A stretch of 64,000 nucleotides of DNA from Streptomyces specialis (GTDB lineage Bacteria > Actinomycetota > Actinomycetes > Streptomycetales > Streptomycetaceae), in the NCBI RefSeq assembly GCF_001493375.1, contig NZ_LN929758.1, positions 1 to 64,000 on the forward strand, given 5' to 3'. Positions 37,204-46,038 of this stretch are shown piece by piece (positions within the stretch are counted from its first letter, which is position 1; each line of letters starts with the position of its first letter). The notes beneath the pieces are model-generated. The model did no database searches and was not told the DNA's origin. It saw only the letters and a program-made list of their open reading frames with translations. Position numbers and translations under genes: made by a program.

Positions 37204-38898
37204 ATGCGCGTACTCGGAATCAACGCCCTGTTCCACGATCCGGCCGCGGCTCTCGTCATCGACGGACGCACGGTCGCGGCGGCCGAGGAGGAACGCTTCT
37301 CCCGCCGCAAACACGGCAAGCGGCCCGTCCCGTTCGCCGCCTGGGAACTGCCGGAGCGGGCGGCGGCCTGGTGCCTGACCCAGGCCGGGCTCCGGCCGGA
37401 GGACCTGGATGCCGTCACCTACGCGTTCGACCCGGCGCTGGCCCGGCCCGCCGAGGCGATGGGCCTGCACGACCCGTGGGATCACCTGCGGCTGACCTAC
37501 GCCCAGGAGGCGCCGAACTTCCTCGCCACCGCCCTGCCGGGTCTCGACCCGCGACAGGTGCGGTTCGTTCCGCACCACATGGCGCACGCCGCGTCGTCGG
37601 CGTTCGCCGCGCCGTTCGCGGAGAACGCCTCGGTGCTGGTCCTCGACGGGCGCGGCGAGGCCGCCTCGCACCTGGCCGCGCGGCGCGTCGGGGAGCGGCT
37701 GGAGCCGCTGCGCAGCCAGGCGCTGCCGCCCTCGCTGGGCCTGGTCTACGAGGAGCTGACGGAACACCTCGGCTTCCTGCGGTCCAGCGACGAGTACAAG
37801 GTGATGGCGCTCGCCTCCTACGGCAGCCCGCGCTACCTGCCCGAGCTGCGCAAGCACATCCACGCCACCGGCGACGGCGGCTTCGTGGCGTCGGGCGTGC
37901 CGTGGGCGGAGTTCACCGCGCCGCGCCGCCCGGACGAGGCGTGGACGCGGGAGCACGCCGATCTGGCGGCCAGCGCGCAGGAGTGCCTGGAGGAGACGCT
38001 GCTGGACCTGGTGCGCTGGATCCACGGCCGGACCGGTGACGAGGTGCTGACGATGGCGGGCGGCGTGGCGCTGAACTGCGTCGCGAACTCCCGCATCGCC
38101 CGCGAGGGCCCGTTCCGCCGGGTGTGGGTGCAGCCGGCGGCGGGCGACGCGGGCACCGCGCTGGGCGGCGCGCTGCTGCACGCGGCCATCGCGGACCCGG
38201 CGGCGGTCGAGCCGATGCCGGGCGCCGACCTGGGGCGCGGCTGGTCGGACGCGGAGCTGGAGGCGTGGCTGAAGACGGCGGGCGTGCCGTTCGAACGGCC
38301 GCAGGACGTGGCGGCGAGCGTGGCGCGGGCGCTGGCGGAGAACCAGGTGGTGGCCTGGTTCCAGGGCCGGTCGGAGTTCGGGCCCAGGGCGCTGGGCCAC
38401 CGGTCGCTGCTGGCCCACCCGGGCAGGTCGGGGAATCTGGAACGGCTCAACGACATCAAGGGCCGCGAGCAGTTCCGGCCGGTCGCGCCGATGGTGCTGG
38501 CGCAGCGGGCGGCGGAGGTCTTCGACGGGCCGCTGCCCAGCCCGTACATGCTGTTCGTGCACGAGGTGCGCCCGGCGTGGCGGGACCGGATCCCGGCCGT
38601 CACGCACGTGGACGGCACGGCGCGCGTCCAGACCGTGGATCCGGCCGCCGAACCGCTGGTGGCGCGGATGCTGGCCGCGTTCGAGGAGCTGACGGGGCTG
38701 CCCGTCGTCGTCAACACCAGCCTCAACACGGCGGGCCGCCCGATGGTGGACGACCCCAGGGACGCGCTGGAGTGCTTCGGGTCGGCGCCGGTGGACCTGC
38801 TGGCGATCGGGCCGTTCGTGGTGCGGCGCGGCGCGTTCTTCGCGGGCGCGGGCACGGGCGCCGGTACGGCCGCGGACGCCGGGGAGGGCGGCCGGTGA
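37204..38898 (+). CDS. Carbamoyltransferase (NodU/CmcH family)
   Basis: This 564-residue protein has the N-terminal Kae1-like domain (MRVLGINALFHDPAAALV, HHMAHAASSAF with metal-binding His, YKVMALASYG) and the C-terminal YrdC-related part (GRSEFGPRALGHRSLLAHP, VNTSLNTAGRPMVD). Family members transfer a carbamoyl group to hydroxyls of sugars or antibiotics. The context predicts O-carbamoylation of a sugar on the glycan made by this operon. It overlaps the next gene by four bases. Confidence 0.92.
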   Translation: MRVLGINALFHDPAAALVIDGRTVAAAEEERFSRRKHGKRPVPFAAWELPERAAAWCLTQAGLRPEDLDAVTYAFDPALARPAEAMGLHDPWDHLRLTYAQEAPNFLATALPGLDPRQVRFVPHHMAHAASSAFAAPFAENASVLVLDGRGEAASHLAARRVGERLEPLRSQALPPSLGLVYEELTEHLGFLRSSDEYKVMALASYGSPRYLPELRKHIHATGDGGFVASGVPWAEFTAPRRPDEAWTREHADLAASAQECLEETLLDLVRWIHGRTGDEVLTMAGGVALNCVANSRIAREGPFRRVWVQPAAGDAGTALGGALLHAAIADPAAVEPMPGADLGRGWSDAELEAWLKTAGVPFERPQDVAASVARALAENQVVAWFQGRSEFGPRALGHRSLLAHPGRSGNLERLNDIKGREQFRPVAPMVLAQRAAEVFDGPLPSPYMLFVHEVRPAWRDRIPAVTHVDGTARVQTVDPAAEPLVARMLAAFEELTGLPVVVNTSLNTAGRPMVDDPRDALECFGSAPVDLLAIGPFVVRRGAFFAGAGTGAGTAADAGEGGR

Positions 38899-40013
38899 GC
38901 GGCCCGGAGCCCGGGACGGGAGCGGGAACGGCGGCCGGGCCGCTCGCGGACTACGCGATCGTGATCCCGACGCTGGGACGGCCGAGTCTGGGGCGGGTCC
39001 TGGCGGCGCTGGCGGGCGGCGAGGGGCCGCCACCGGCCCGGATCGTCCTGGTGGACGACCGGCCGCCGCACGACCCGACGCCGCTGCCGGTCGCCGTCCC
39101 GTTCGCGCTGCGGCATCTGGTGGAGACCGTGCCGGGCCGGGGCGCCGGGCCGGCCGCCGCGCGGAACGCCGGCTGGCGGCGGGCCCCCGAGCCGTGGATC
39201 GCGTTCCTCGACGACGATGTGGTGCCGGAGCCCGGCTGGGCCGCCGCGCTCGCCGCCGACCTGGCCGTCGCGGACCCCGACATCGCGGGTGTGCAGGGCC
39301 GGATCACGGTGCCGCTGCCCGGCGGGCGCCGCCCCACGGACGGGGAGCGGAACACGGGGGGTCGGGCGCCGGCCCGCGGGATCACCGCCGACATGGCCTA
39401 CCGCCGGGAGGCGCTGGAGGCGGCGGGCGGCTTCGACGAACGGTTCCCCCGGGCGTTCCGGGAGGACGCGGATCTGGCGCTGCGGCTGCTGGCGGCGGGC
39501 TGGATCCTGGCGGTGGGCGAACGGCGGACCACGCACCCGGTCCGCCCCGCCGACGCGGGGGTGTCGTTGCGCACCCAGGCGGGGAACGCGGACGACGTGC
39601 TGATGCGCCGCCTCCACGGCCGCGACTGGTGGGTGCGGGCCGAGGCGCCGCGCGGCCGGCTGCGCCGCCATCTGGCGATCACGGCCGCCGGGGCGGCGGC
39701 GCTGGCCGCCGCCGCCGGGCGGCGGCCGGGGCCGGCGGCCTGGTGCGCCGCGGCGTGGCCGGCGGGGGCCGCCGAGTTCGCCGCGGCCCGGGTACTGCCG
39801 GGGCGGCGCACCGCCGAGGAGATCCGCCGCATGGCGCTGACCGGCGTGGCGATTCCCCCGGCCGCCGTGTGGCACTGGCTGGCCGGCCAGGTGCGGCACC
39901 GGAACGTGCGGCCGGCGCCGGCCGCGCGGCGGACCGTTCCGCCTGGTGGGGGCAGTACGTGGCCCCCACCGTTTGAGATGGTCAATTCGGGCAACTCAGT
40001 CGTTCATGACTAA
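38895..40013 (+). CDS. Glycosyltransferase family 2
   Basis: This 372-residue GT-A type enzyme has IVIPTLGRPSLGRVLAALA, the VDDRPPHDP sugar-nucleotide region, and the metal-binding FLDDDVVPEPGW; ADMAYRREALEAAGGFDERF is typical of GT2. An Ala-rich C-terminal segment near residues 255-300 may be membrane-associated. GTG start overlaps the carbamoyltransferase stop. It would add a sugar to the glycan of this cluster; donor unknown. Confidence 0.9.
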   Translation: MSGPEPGTGAGTAAGPLADYAIVIPTLGRPSLGRVLAALAGGEGPPPARIVLVDDRPPHDPTPLPVAVPFALRHLVETVPGRGAGPAAARNAGWRRAPEPWIAFLDDDVVPEPGWAAALAADLAVADPDIAGVQGRITVPLPGGRRPTDGERNTGGRAPARGITADMAYRREALEAAGGFDERFPRAFREDADLALRLLAAGWILAVGERRTTHPVRPADAGVSLRTQAGNADDVLMRRLHGRDWWVRAEAPRGRLRRHLAITAAGAAALAAAAGRRPGPAAWCAAAWPAGAAEFAAARVLPGRRTAEEIRRMALTGVAIPPAAVWHWLAGQVRHRNVRPAPAARRTVPPGGGSTWPPPFEMVNSGNSVVHD

Positions 40014-40656
40014 AACCTCGATACCCGTGACAGGGCGGCCGGGGCCCGGCGGGGCCGTGGACGGCCCGTGGCTGCTGCCCGCCGAGCCGGGCGGACCGCC
40101 GCGTCGCCCCAGGGCGTCGGGGCTGGCCGCGGTGCTGTTCGACCGCGACGGCACGCTGATCGAGGACGTGCCCTACAACGCCGACCCCGCCCTCGTCCGC
40201 CCGTTCCCCCGCGCCCGCGAGGCCCTCGACGTCCTGCGGGCGCGGGGCGTCGCCCTCGGCGTGGTCAGCAACCAGTCGGGCGCGGCGCGCGGCTACTTCG
40301 GCCGCGACGGGGTCGAGGCCGTCCGGCGGCGCGTCGAGCAGCTCCTCGGCCCGTTCGACGTGTGGGCGGTCTGCCCGCACGCCCCGTGGAACCGTTGCGC
40401 CTGCCGCAAACCGGCCCCCGGGCTGATCGTCGCGGCGTGCGCGCGGCTGGGCGTCCGGCCCGCGCGTGTCGCGGTCGTCGGCGACATCGGCGGCGACATG
40501 GCGGCGGCGCGGGCCGCCGGGGCGCGCGGGGTGCTGGTCCCGACGCCGGTCACCCGGCGCGAGGAGATCGTCGCCGCCCCCGAGTGGGCCCCCGACGTGC
40601 TGACGGCCGTCCGCCTGCTGCTCGACGGCGACCCGGGTGGGGAGCGTGACGCGTGA
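40006..40656 (+). CDS. gmhB: HAD phosphatase, heptose bisphosphate phosphatase-like
   Basis: This 216-residue histidinol-phosphatase/GmhB-type HAD enzyme has the nucleophile motif FDRDGTLIEDVPYN (D46, D48), motif II SNQSG, and a zinc-loop-like sequence CPHAPWNRCACRKPAPG before motif IV GDIGGDM. GmhB removes the 7-phosphate (or 1,7-bisphosphate phosphate) in ADP- or GDP-heptose synthesis. gmhA and hldE in the same operon support this role. ATG 40006 overlaps the previous gene by eight bases; the ribosome site is weak, so a slightly different start is possible. Confidence 0.85.
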   Translation: MTKTSIPVTGRPGPGGAVDGPWLLPAEPGGPPRRPRASGLAAVLFDRDGTLIEDVPYNADPALVRPFPRAREALDVLRARGVALGVVSNQSGAARGYFGRDGVEAVRRRVEQLLGPFDVWAVCPHAPWNRCACRKPAPGLIVAACARLGVRPARVAVVGDIGGDMAAARAAGARGVLVPTPVTRREEIVAAPEWAPDVLTAVRLLLDGDPGGERDA

Positions 40657-41705
40657 ACGCGAGCCCCCGCACCCTGGTCGTCCGCCTCGGCCGCGCGGGC
40701 GACGTCCTGCTGGCCGGTCCCGCGCTCCGCGCCGCCGCGGCCGGCTCGCCCGCCGTGACGCTGCTGTGCGGGCCGCAGGGCGAGGCCGCCGGGCGGCTCC
40801 TGCCGGGCGTGGACGACCTGATCGTGTACGACGCGCCGTGGGTCAGCCTGTCCCCTCCCCCGCTGCGGCGCGAGGACGTGGCGGCGCTGGTGGAACGGCT
40901 GGCCGCCGGGCGGTTCGACCGGGCGCTGATCTTCACCTCCTTCCACCAGAGCCCGCTGCCCGCCGCGCTGCTGCTGAAGATGGCGGGCGTGCCGTGGACC
41001 GGCGCCGACAGCGAGGACTACCCCGGCTCGCTGCTCCAGCTCCGCCACCGGCGCGCCCCGCACCGGCACGAGGCCGCCGCCGCGCTGGAGCTCACCGAGG
41101 CCGCCGGTTTCTCGCTGCCGCCGGGCGACGACGGCGCGCTGCGCGCCCGCCCGCCCCCCGACCCCGCGCACCTGCCCGGCGCCGCGCCGTACGTCGTGCT
41201 CCCCCCCGGTGCCGCCGTGCCCGCCAGGACCTGGTCGCCCGCCCGTTCCGAGCGGGCCGCCGCCGCGCTCGCCGCCGCGGGTCACCGGGTCGTGGTGACC
41301 GGCAGCCCCGGCGAGGAGGCGCTGACCCGGCGCGTCGCCGGGCACCACGCGCTGGACCTCGGCGGGCGCACCACCCCGCCGGAGCTGGCCGGGGGGCTGG
41401 CCAGGGCCAAGGTCGTCATCGCGGGCAACACCGGCCCCGCCCACCTGGCGGCGGCCGTGCGGACCCCGATCGTCAGCCTCTTCTCGCCCGTCGTCAGCGC
41501 CGACCGCTGGCTGCCCTACCGGGTGCCGCACCTGCGGCTGGGCCGCCAGGACACCGCGTGCGCGGGCACCCGGGCCCGGCTGTGCCCGGTCGCGGGCCAC
41601 CCGTGTCTGGACTCCATCACCGACGACGAGGTTCTCAGCGCGGTCGCGGCCCTCACCGTGGGCGGTTCGCGCCGGGACCGCGCCGGACGGAAGGCCCCCG
41701 CATGA
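40653..41705 (+). CDS. Glycosyltransferase family 9 (heptosyltransferase-like) 1
   Basis: This 350-residue GT-B enzyme has an N-terminal LVVRLGRAGDVLLAGPALRAA, typical of ADP-heptose:LPS heptosyltransferases. In the C-terminal domain it has VVLPPGAAVPARTWSP and VIAGNTGPAHLAAAVRTPIVSLFSP, containing the donor-binding GNTGPAHLAAA motif. It should transfer a heptose to the glycan. GTG start overlaps the GmhB stop by four bases. Confidence 0.9.
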   Translation: MNASPRTLVVRLGRAGDVLLAGPALRAAAAGSPAVTLLCGPQGEAAGRLLPGVDDLIVYDAPWVSLSPPPLRREDVAALVERLAAGRFDRALIFTSFHQSPLPAALLLKMAGVPWTGADSEDYPGSLLQLRHRRAPHRHEAAAALELTEAAGFSLPPGDDGALRARPPPDPAHLPGAAPYVVLPPGAAVPARTWSPARSERAAAALAAAGHRVVVTGSPGEEALTRRVAGHHALDLGGRTTPPELAGGLARAKVVIAGNTGPAHLAAAVRTPIVSLFSPVVSADRWLPYRVPHLRLGRQDTACAGTRARLCPVAGHPCLDSITDDEVLSAVAALTVGGSRRDRAGRKAPA

Positions 41706-42667
41706 ACATCCTCCTGTGGCACGTGCACGGCTCCTGGACGACCGCGTTCGTCCAGGGCACCCACTCCTACCTCGTCCCCGTGCTGCCCGGCCGGGGCCCC
41801 GACGGGCGCGGCCGGGCCAGGACCTGGACCTGGCCCGACTCCGTCACCGAGCTGCCGCCCGAGCGGCTGCGGGACGCAGCCGTGGACCTGGTGGTCCTCC
41901 AGCGCCCCCACGAGGCCGCGCTCGCCGAGCGCTGGCTCGGCGGCCGTCGCCCCGGCCGCGACGTGCCGGCCGTGTACGTCGAGCACAACGCCCCCGACGG
42001 CGACGTGCCGCACACCCGCCACCCGTACGCCGACCGGGACGACCTGACGCTGGTCCACGTCACCCACTTCAACAAGCTGTTCTGGGACAACGGCGGCACC
42101 CGCACCACCGTCGTCGAGCACGGCGTGGTGGACCCGGGTCACCGCTGGACCGGCGAACTGGCCCGCGCCGCCGTCGTCGTCAACGAGCCGCTGCGGCGCG
42201 GCCGGACCACCGGCACCGACCTGCTGCCCGGCCTGGCGGCGGCGGCGCCGCTGGACGTGTTCGGCATGGGCACCGAGGAGCTGGCCCGGAGCCTGGGGCT
42301 GTCCTGGGACCGCTGCCGCTCCTACGACCTGCCGCAGAGCAAGCTCCACGACGAGATCGCCAGGCGCCGCCTCTACCTGCACCCCGTGCGCTGGACGTCG
42401 CTGGGCCTGTCCCTCATCGAGGCCATGCACCTCGGGATGCCGATCGTCGGCCTGGCCACCACCGAGGCCGTGGACGCGGTGCCGCCCGACGCCGGGACGC
42501 TCTCCACGCGCCCGGAGGTGCTGGCGCGGGCCGCCGCCGAGTACCTGCGCGACCCGGACGCGGCGGCGGCGGCCGGGAACGCCGCCCGGCACGCCGCGCT
42601 GGAGCGGTACGGGCTGAAGAGGTTCCTGGACGACTGGGATCTGCTGATGGAGGAGGTGATCCGCTGA
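41702..42667 (+). CDS. Glycosyltransferase (GT-B fold)
   Basis: This 321-residue protein starts MNILLWHVHGSWTTAFVQG, a segment shared by a group of actinomycete glycosyltransferases. It ends with a GT1/GT4-type donor region (LYLHPVRWTSLGLSLIEAMHLGMPIVGLATTE). It is shorter than full GT4 enzymes, with a reduced N-domain. ATGA overlap with the previous gene. Acceptor and donor unknown; it presumably extends the heptose-containing glycan. Confidence 0.85.
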   Translation: MNILLWHVHGSWTTAFVQGTHSYLVPVLPGRGPDGRGRARTWTWPDSVTELPPERLRDAAVDLVVLQRPHEAALAERWLGGRRPGRDVPAVYVEHNAPDGDVPHTRHPYADRDDLTLVHVTHFNKLFWDNGGTRTTVVEHGVVDPGHRWTGELARAAVVVNEPLRRGRTTGTDLLPGLAAAAPLDVFGMGTEELARSLGLSWDRCRSYDLPQSKLHDEIARRRLYLHPVRWTSLGLSLIEAMHLGMPIVGLATTEAVDAVPPDAGTLSTRPEVLARAAAEYLRDPDAAAAAGNAARHAALERYGLKRFLDDWDLLMEEVIR

Positions 42668-43938
42668 TGAGGCGACCCACCGAGCGACCCCCCGCCGGAG
42701 CTCCCCCCGCCGGGGAAGGGCTCACGATCGCCCTCGTCTCCGAGCACGCCAGCCCGCTCGCCGCCCTGGGCGGCGAGGACGCGGGCGGCCAGAACGTGCA
42801 CGTGGCGCAGTTGGCCGGTGAACTCGCCGACCGCGGCCACACGGTGACGGTCTACACCCGGCGCGACTCCACCTCGCTGCCGGCGGCCGTGCCGCTGCGG
42901 CCCGGCGTGACTGTGCGGAACGTGCCGGCCGGGCCCGCCGAGCCCGTGGCCAAGGACCGGCTGCTGCCGTTCATGCCGCAGTTCGGGGCCGTGCTGGAAC
43001 GGGAGTGGGCGGCGGCGCCCCCGGACGTGGTGCACTCGCACTTCTGGATGTCGGGCGTGGCCACCCTCCAGGCGGCCCAGCCGCTGGGCATCCCGTTCGC
43101 CCACACGTTCCACGCGCTGGGCACCGTCAAGCGGCGGCACCAGGGCGCGGCCGACACCAGCCCGTCCGACCGGATCACCTGGGAGCGGTACGTCGGGCTG
43201 AGCTGCGACCGGACGATCGCCACCTGCCGGGACGAGGTGGCGGAGCTGATCGCGATGGGCCTGCCCGCCGAGCGGATCGGCGTGGGGCCGTGCGGCGTGG
43301 ACCCCGAGCGGTTCACGCCGGACGGGCCGGCCGCGCCGCGCGGCGGGCAGCCGTTCCGGCTCCTCCAGTTGGGGCGGCTGGTGCCGCGCAAGGGCGCCCG
43401 GTTGTCCATCGAGGCGCTGGCCAAGATCCCGGACGCGGAGCTGGTCGTCGCGGGCGGCCCCACGCCCGACCAGGGGCCGCTGGACGCGGACCCGGAGGTG
43501 CGGCGGCTGCGGGACGTCGCCCGCTCGTTCGGGGTGGCGGACCGGGTCACGTTCACCGGCGGCGTGGCGCGGGCGGACGTTCCGGCGCTGCTGCGGAGCG
43601 CCGATCTGGTGCTGTGCCCCGCCGACTACGAACCGTTCGGCATCGTGCCGCTGGAGGCCATGGCCTGCGGTGTGCCGGTGGTGGCGAGCGCGGTCGGCGG
43701 GCAGCGGGACACGGTCGCCGACCCCGCCACCGGGCGGCTGGTGCCGCCGGGCGACCCGGCCGCGCTGGCCGACGCGGTCGCGGCGCTGCTGGCCGCCCCC
43801 GCCGAGCGGGCCGCGCGCGGCGCGGCGGGGCGGCGGCGGGTCCTGACCCGTTACCGCTGGGCCGCCGTGGCGGCGGCCACCGAGGACGTGTACCGGGAGA
43901 TCGCCGCCCGCCGCCCGGCGCCCGTGAGCGGCGGCTGA
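42667..43938 (+). CDS. Glycosyltransferase family 4
   Basis: This 423-residue GT-B enzyme has an N-domain SEHASPLAALGGEDAGGQNV and HSHFWMSG. The C-domain has LLQLGRLVPRKGARLSIEAL and the donor-binding YEPFGIVPLEAMACGVPVVAS, i.e. the E-x7-E motif of GT4. Overall it resembles sucrose-synthase-like/MshA-like transferases of actinobacteria. It starts within the stop of the previous gene (TGATG). Confidence 0.92.
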   Translation: MRRPTERPPAGAPPAGEGLTIALVSEHASPLAALGGEDAGGQNVHVAQLAGELADRGHTVTVYTRRDSTSLPAAVPLRPGVTVRNVPAGPAEPVAKDRLLPFMPQFGAVLEREWAAAPPDVVHSHFWMSGVATLQAAQPLGIPFAHTFHALGTVKRRHQGAADTSPSDRITWERYVGLSCDRTIATCRDEVAELIAMGLPAERIGVGPCGVDPERFTPDGPAAPRGGQPFRLLQLGRLVPRKGARLSIEALAKIPDAELVVAGGPTPDQGPLDADPEVRRLRDVARSFGVADRVTFTGGVARADVPALLRSADLVLCPADYEPFGIVPLEAMACGVPVVASAVGGQRDTVADPATGRLVPPGDPAALADAVAALLAAPAERAARGAAGRRRVLTRYRWAAVAAATEDVYREIAARRPAPVSGG

Positions 43939-44021
43939 CCGCGCCGCCCTTCCCGCACCGACCCGTTTCCGTCTCCCGACCCACGCACGTGAACGACCTG
44001 AACCATCGGAGGAGTTCGCCC

Positions 44022-44648
44022 ATGCACGCATCGCGCGCCGCGCACGACCACTGCGTGTCCCTCCAGGACGCCCTGCGGGACTTCCGCGACGACGCCGACG
44101 GGCTCGACCGGGCCGTCGAGTGGGGCCGCCACCTGGCCGGTGTCCTGCCGTTCGGCGGGCGGCTGCTGGCCGCCGGGAACGGCGGCAGCGCCGCCCAGGC
44201 CCAGCACCTGACGGCCGAACTGGTCGGCCGTTACGCCGAGGGCCGGCCCCCGTACTCCGCCATCTCCCTGCACGCCGAGACGTCGAGCGTCACCGCGATC
44301 GGCAACGACTACGGCTTCGACGAGGTCTTCGCCCGGCAGGTCGCCGCCCACGGCAGGCCCGGCGACGTGCTGGTCCTGATGTCCACCTCGGGCCGCAGCG
44401 ACAACCTCCTCAGCGCCGCCACCGCCGGGCGGGCCGCGGGCCTGCGGGTGTGGGCCATGACCGGGCCCGCTCCCAACCCGCTGGCCGCCCAGGCCGACGC
44501 GGTGCTCAGCATCTCCTCCCCCAGCTCCGCCACCGTCCAGGAGGCGCATCTGGTCGCCCTGCACGTGCTGTGCGAGGCGTTCGACGAGGCGCTGGCCGAG
44601 ACGGTGGCGCCCGCCCGGGTCGTCCTCACCCGGCGGGAGGTGTCATGA
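44022..44648 (+). CDS. gmhA: Phosphoheptose isomerase (SIS domain)
   Basis: This 208-residue SIS-domain protein has GGRLLAAGNGGSAAQAQHLTAEL near residues 45-68, the zinc/active-site region (SSVTAIGNDYGFDEVFARQV), and DVLVLMSTSGRS for phosphosugar binding. It isomerises sedoheptulose-7-phosphate to heptose-7-phosphate, the first step of nucleotide-heptose synthesis. A strong GGAGG ribosome site precedes ATG 44022, and it overlaps hldE by four bases. Confidence 0.92.
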   Translation: MHASRAAHDHCVSLQDALRDFRDDADGLDRAVEWGRHLAGVLPFGGRLLAAGNGGSAAQAQHLTAELVGRYAEGRPPYSAISLHAETSSVTAIGNDYGFDEVFARQVAAHGRPGDVLVLMSTSGRSDNLLSAATAGRAAGLRVWAMTGPAPNPLAAQADAVLSISSPSSATVQEAHLVALHVLCEAFDEALAETVAPARVVLTRREVS

Positions 44649-46038
44649 CCGGGCCCCGTCCCGGGCCGCTCGTCGTCGTCGGCGACGTGCTGCTCGACCG
44701 CGACGTCGAGGGCGACGCCACGCGGCTCGCGCCCGACGCGCCCGTGCCCGTCGTGGAGGTCGCGGCCGACCGCCGCCGCCCCGGCGGCGCCGGGCTCGCC
44801 GCCGCGCTGGCCGCGCGGGACGGGCGCGATGTGGTGCTCGTCGCCGCGCTGGGCGCCGACGAGGCGAGCGCCGCGGTCCGCGCGATGCTGCCGCCGGGCG
44901 TGCGGCTCGCGGAGCTGCCGCTCGACGGGTCGCTGCCGGTCAAGGCGCGCGTCCTGGCCCGAGGCCGGCCGCTGTCGACAGCGGCGGCGGCACGCCGGGG
45001 CCGCCGGGCCACGCGGCCCGCGAGGCGCTGCGGAACGCCGGGGCGGTGCTCGTCGCCGACTACGGGCAGGGCGTGGCGGCGGCCGTCCGCGACCTGCTCG
45101 GTGAGGCGGCGCGGCGCGTCCCGGTGGTGTGGGACCCGCACCCGCGCGGCCTGCCGCCGGTGCCGGGCGCCCGGCTGGTCACCCCGAACGAACGCGAGGC
45201 GAAGCTGTTCTGCGGCGGCGCGCTGAGCGACCTGGACGACGACTCGCCGCACACGCACAGCAGGCGCGGCGCGCTGCTGGCCGAACGCTGGGGCGCCGCG
45301 TCGGTCGCGGTGACGCTCGGCGGCCGGGGCGCGGTGCTGGCGCGCGCCCACTGCGACGACCCGCTGTATGTGCCGGCCGCCGCGGGCCACGACGGGGACC
45401 CGTGCGGCGCGGGCGACTGCTTCGCCGCGACGGCGGCCACGGTGCTGGCCGACGGGGGGCTGCCGTCCGACGCGGTCGGCCGGGCCACCGAGGCGGCGAC
45501 TTGCTTCGTCGGCGACGGCGGCCTCGCGGCGCTCGCCCCCTGGCGCGAGCCGCCGCGGGTGACGGCGGCGCCGCCGCCCGCCGGTGACGCGCGGACGCTG
45601 ATCGAGGCCGTCAGGTCGCGGGGCGGCACGGTGGTGGCGGCGGGCGGCTGCTTCGACCTGCTGCACGCCGGGCACGTGCAGTTCCTGGAGAACGCGCGGC
45701 GCACCGGCGACTGCCTGATCGTGTGCGTCAACTCCGACGCCTCGGTGCGGCGCCTGAAGGGCCGGGGCCGGCCGTTCAACACGGCCGCCGACCGCATCCG
45801 GGTGCTGTCCGGCCTCGGCTGTGTGGACGCGGTGGTCGAGTTCGACGAGGACACGCCCGAGGCGCTGCTGCGGCGGCTGCGGCCCGATGTGTGGGTCAAG
45901 GGCGGCGACTACAGCGTGCGTGACCTGCCGGAGGCGGCGGCGCTGCGCGAGTGGGGCGGGCAGACGCTGGTGCTGCCGTATCTCGACGGCCGTTCCACGA
46001 CCGAACTGGCCCGCCGGGCCGCCTATGTGACGTCGTGA
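44645..46038 (+). pseudogene. hldE: Bifunctional heptose kinase/adenylyltransferase, frameshifted
   Basis: Two frames make one HldE-type protein of about 464 residues. The N-terminal PfkB-like kinase domain starts MTGPRPGPLVVVGDVLLDRD, followed by a kinase tail with CGAGDCFAATAATVLADGG. The C-terminal nucleotidyltransferase domain has GCFDLLHAGHVQFLE (the HxGH motif) and VNSDASVRRLKGRGRPF. The frame breaks near 44979: 5' of it reads ...RGRPL, 3' of it reads VDSGGGTPG. One missing base, or seven that would restore a residue pair, repairs it. A GC-rich assembly error is likely because the rest of the operon is intact. It would phosphorylate heptose-7-P and attach a nucleotide. Confidence 0.85.
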
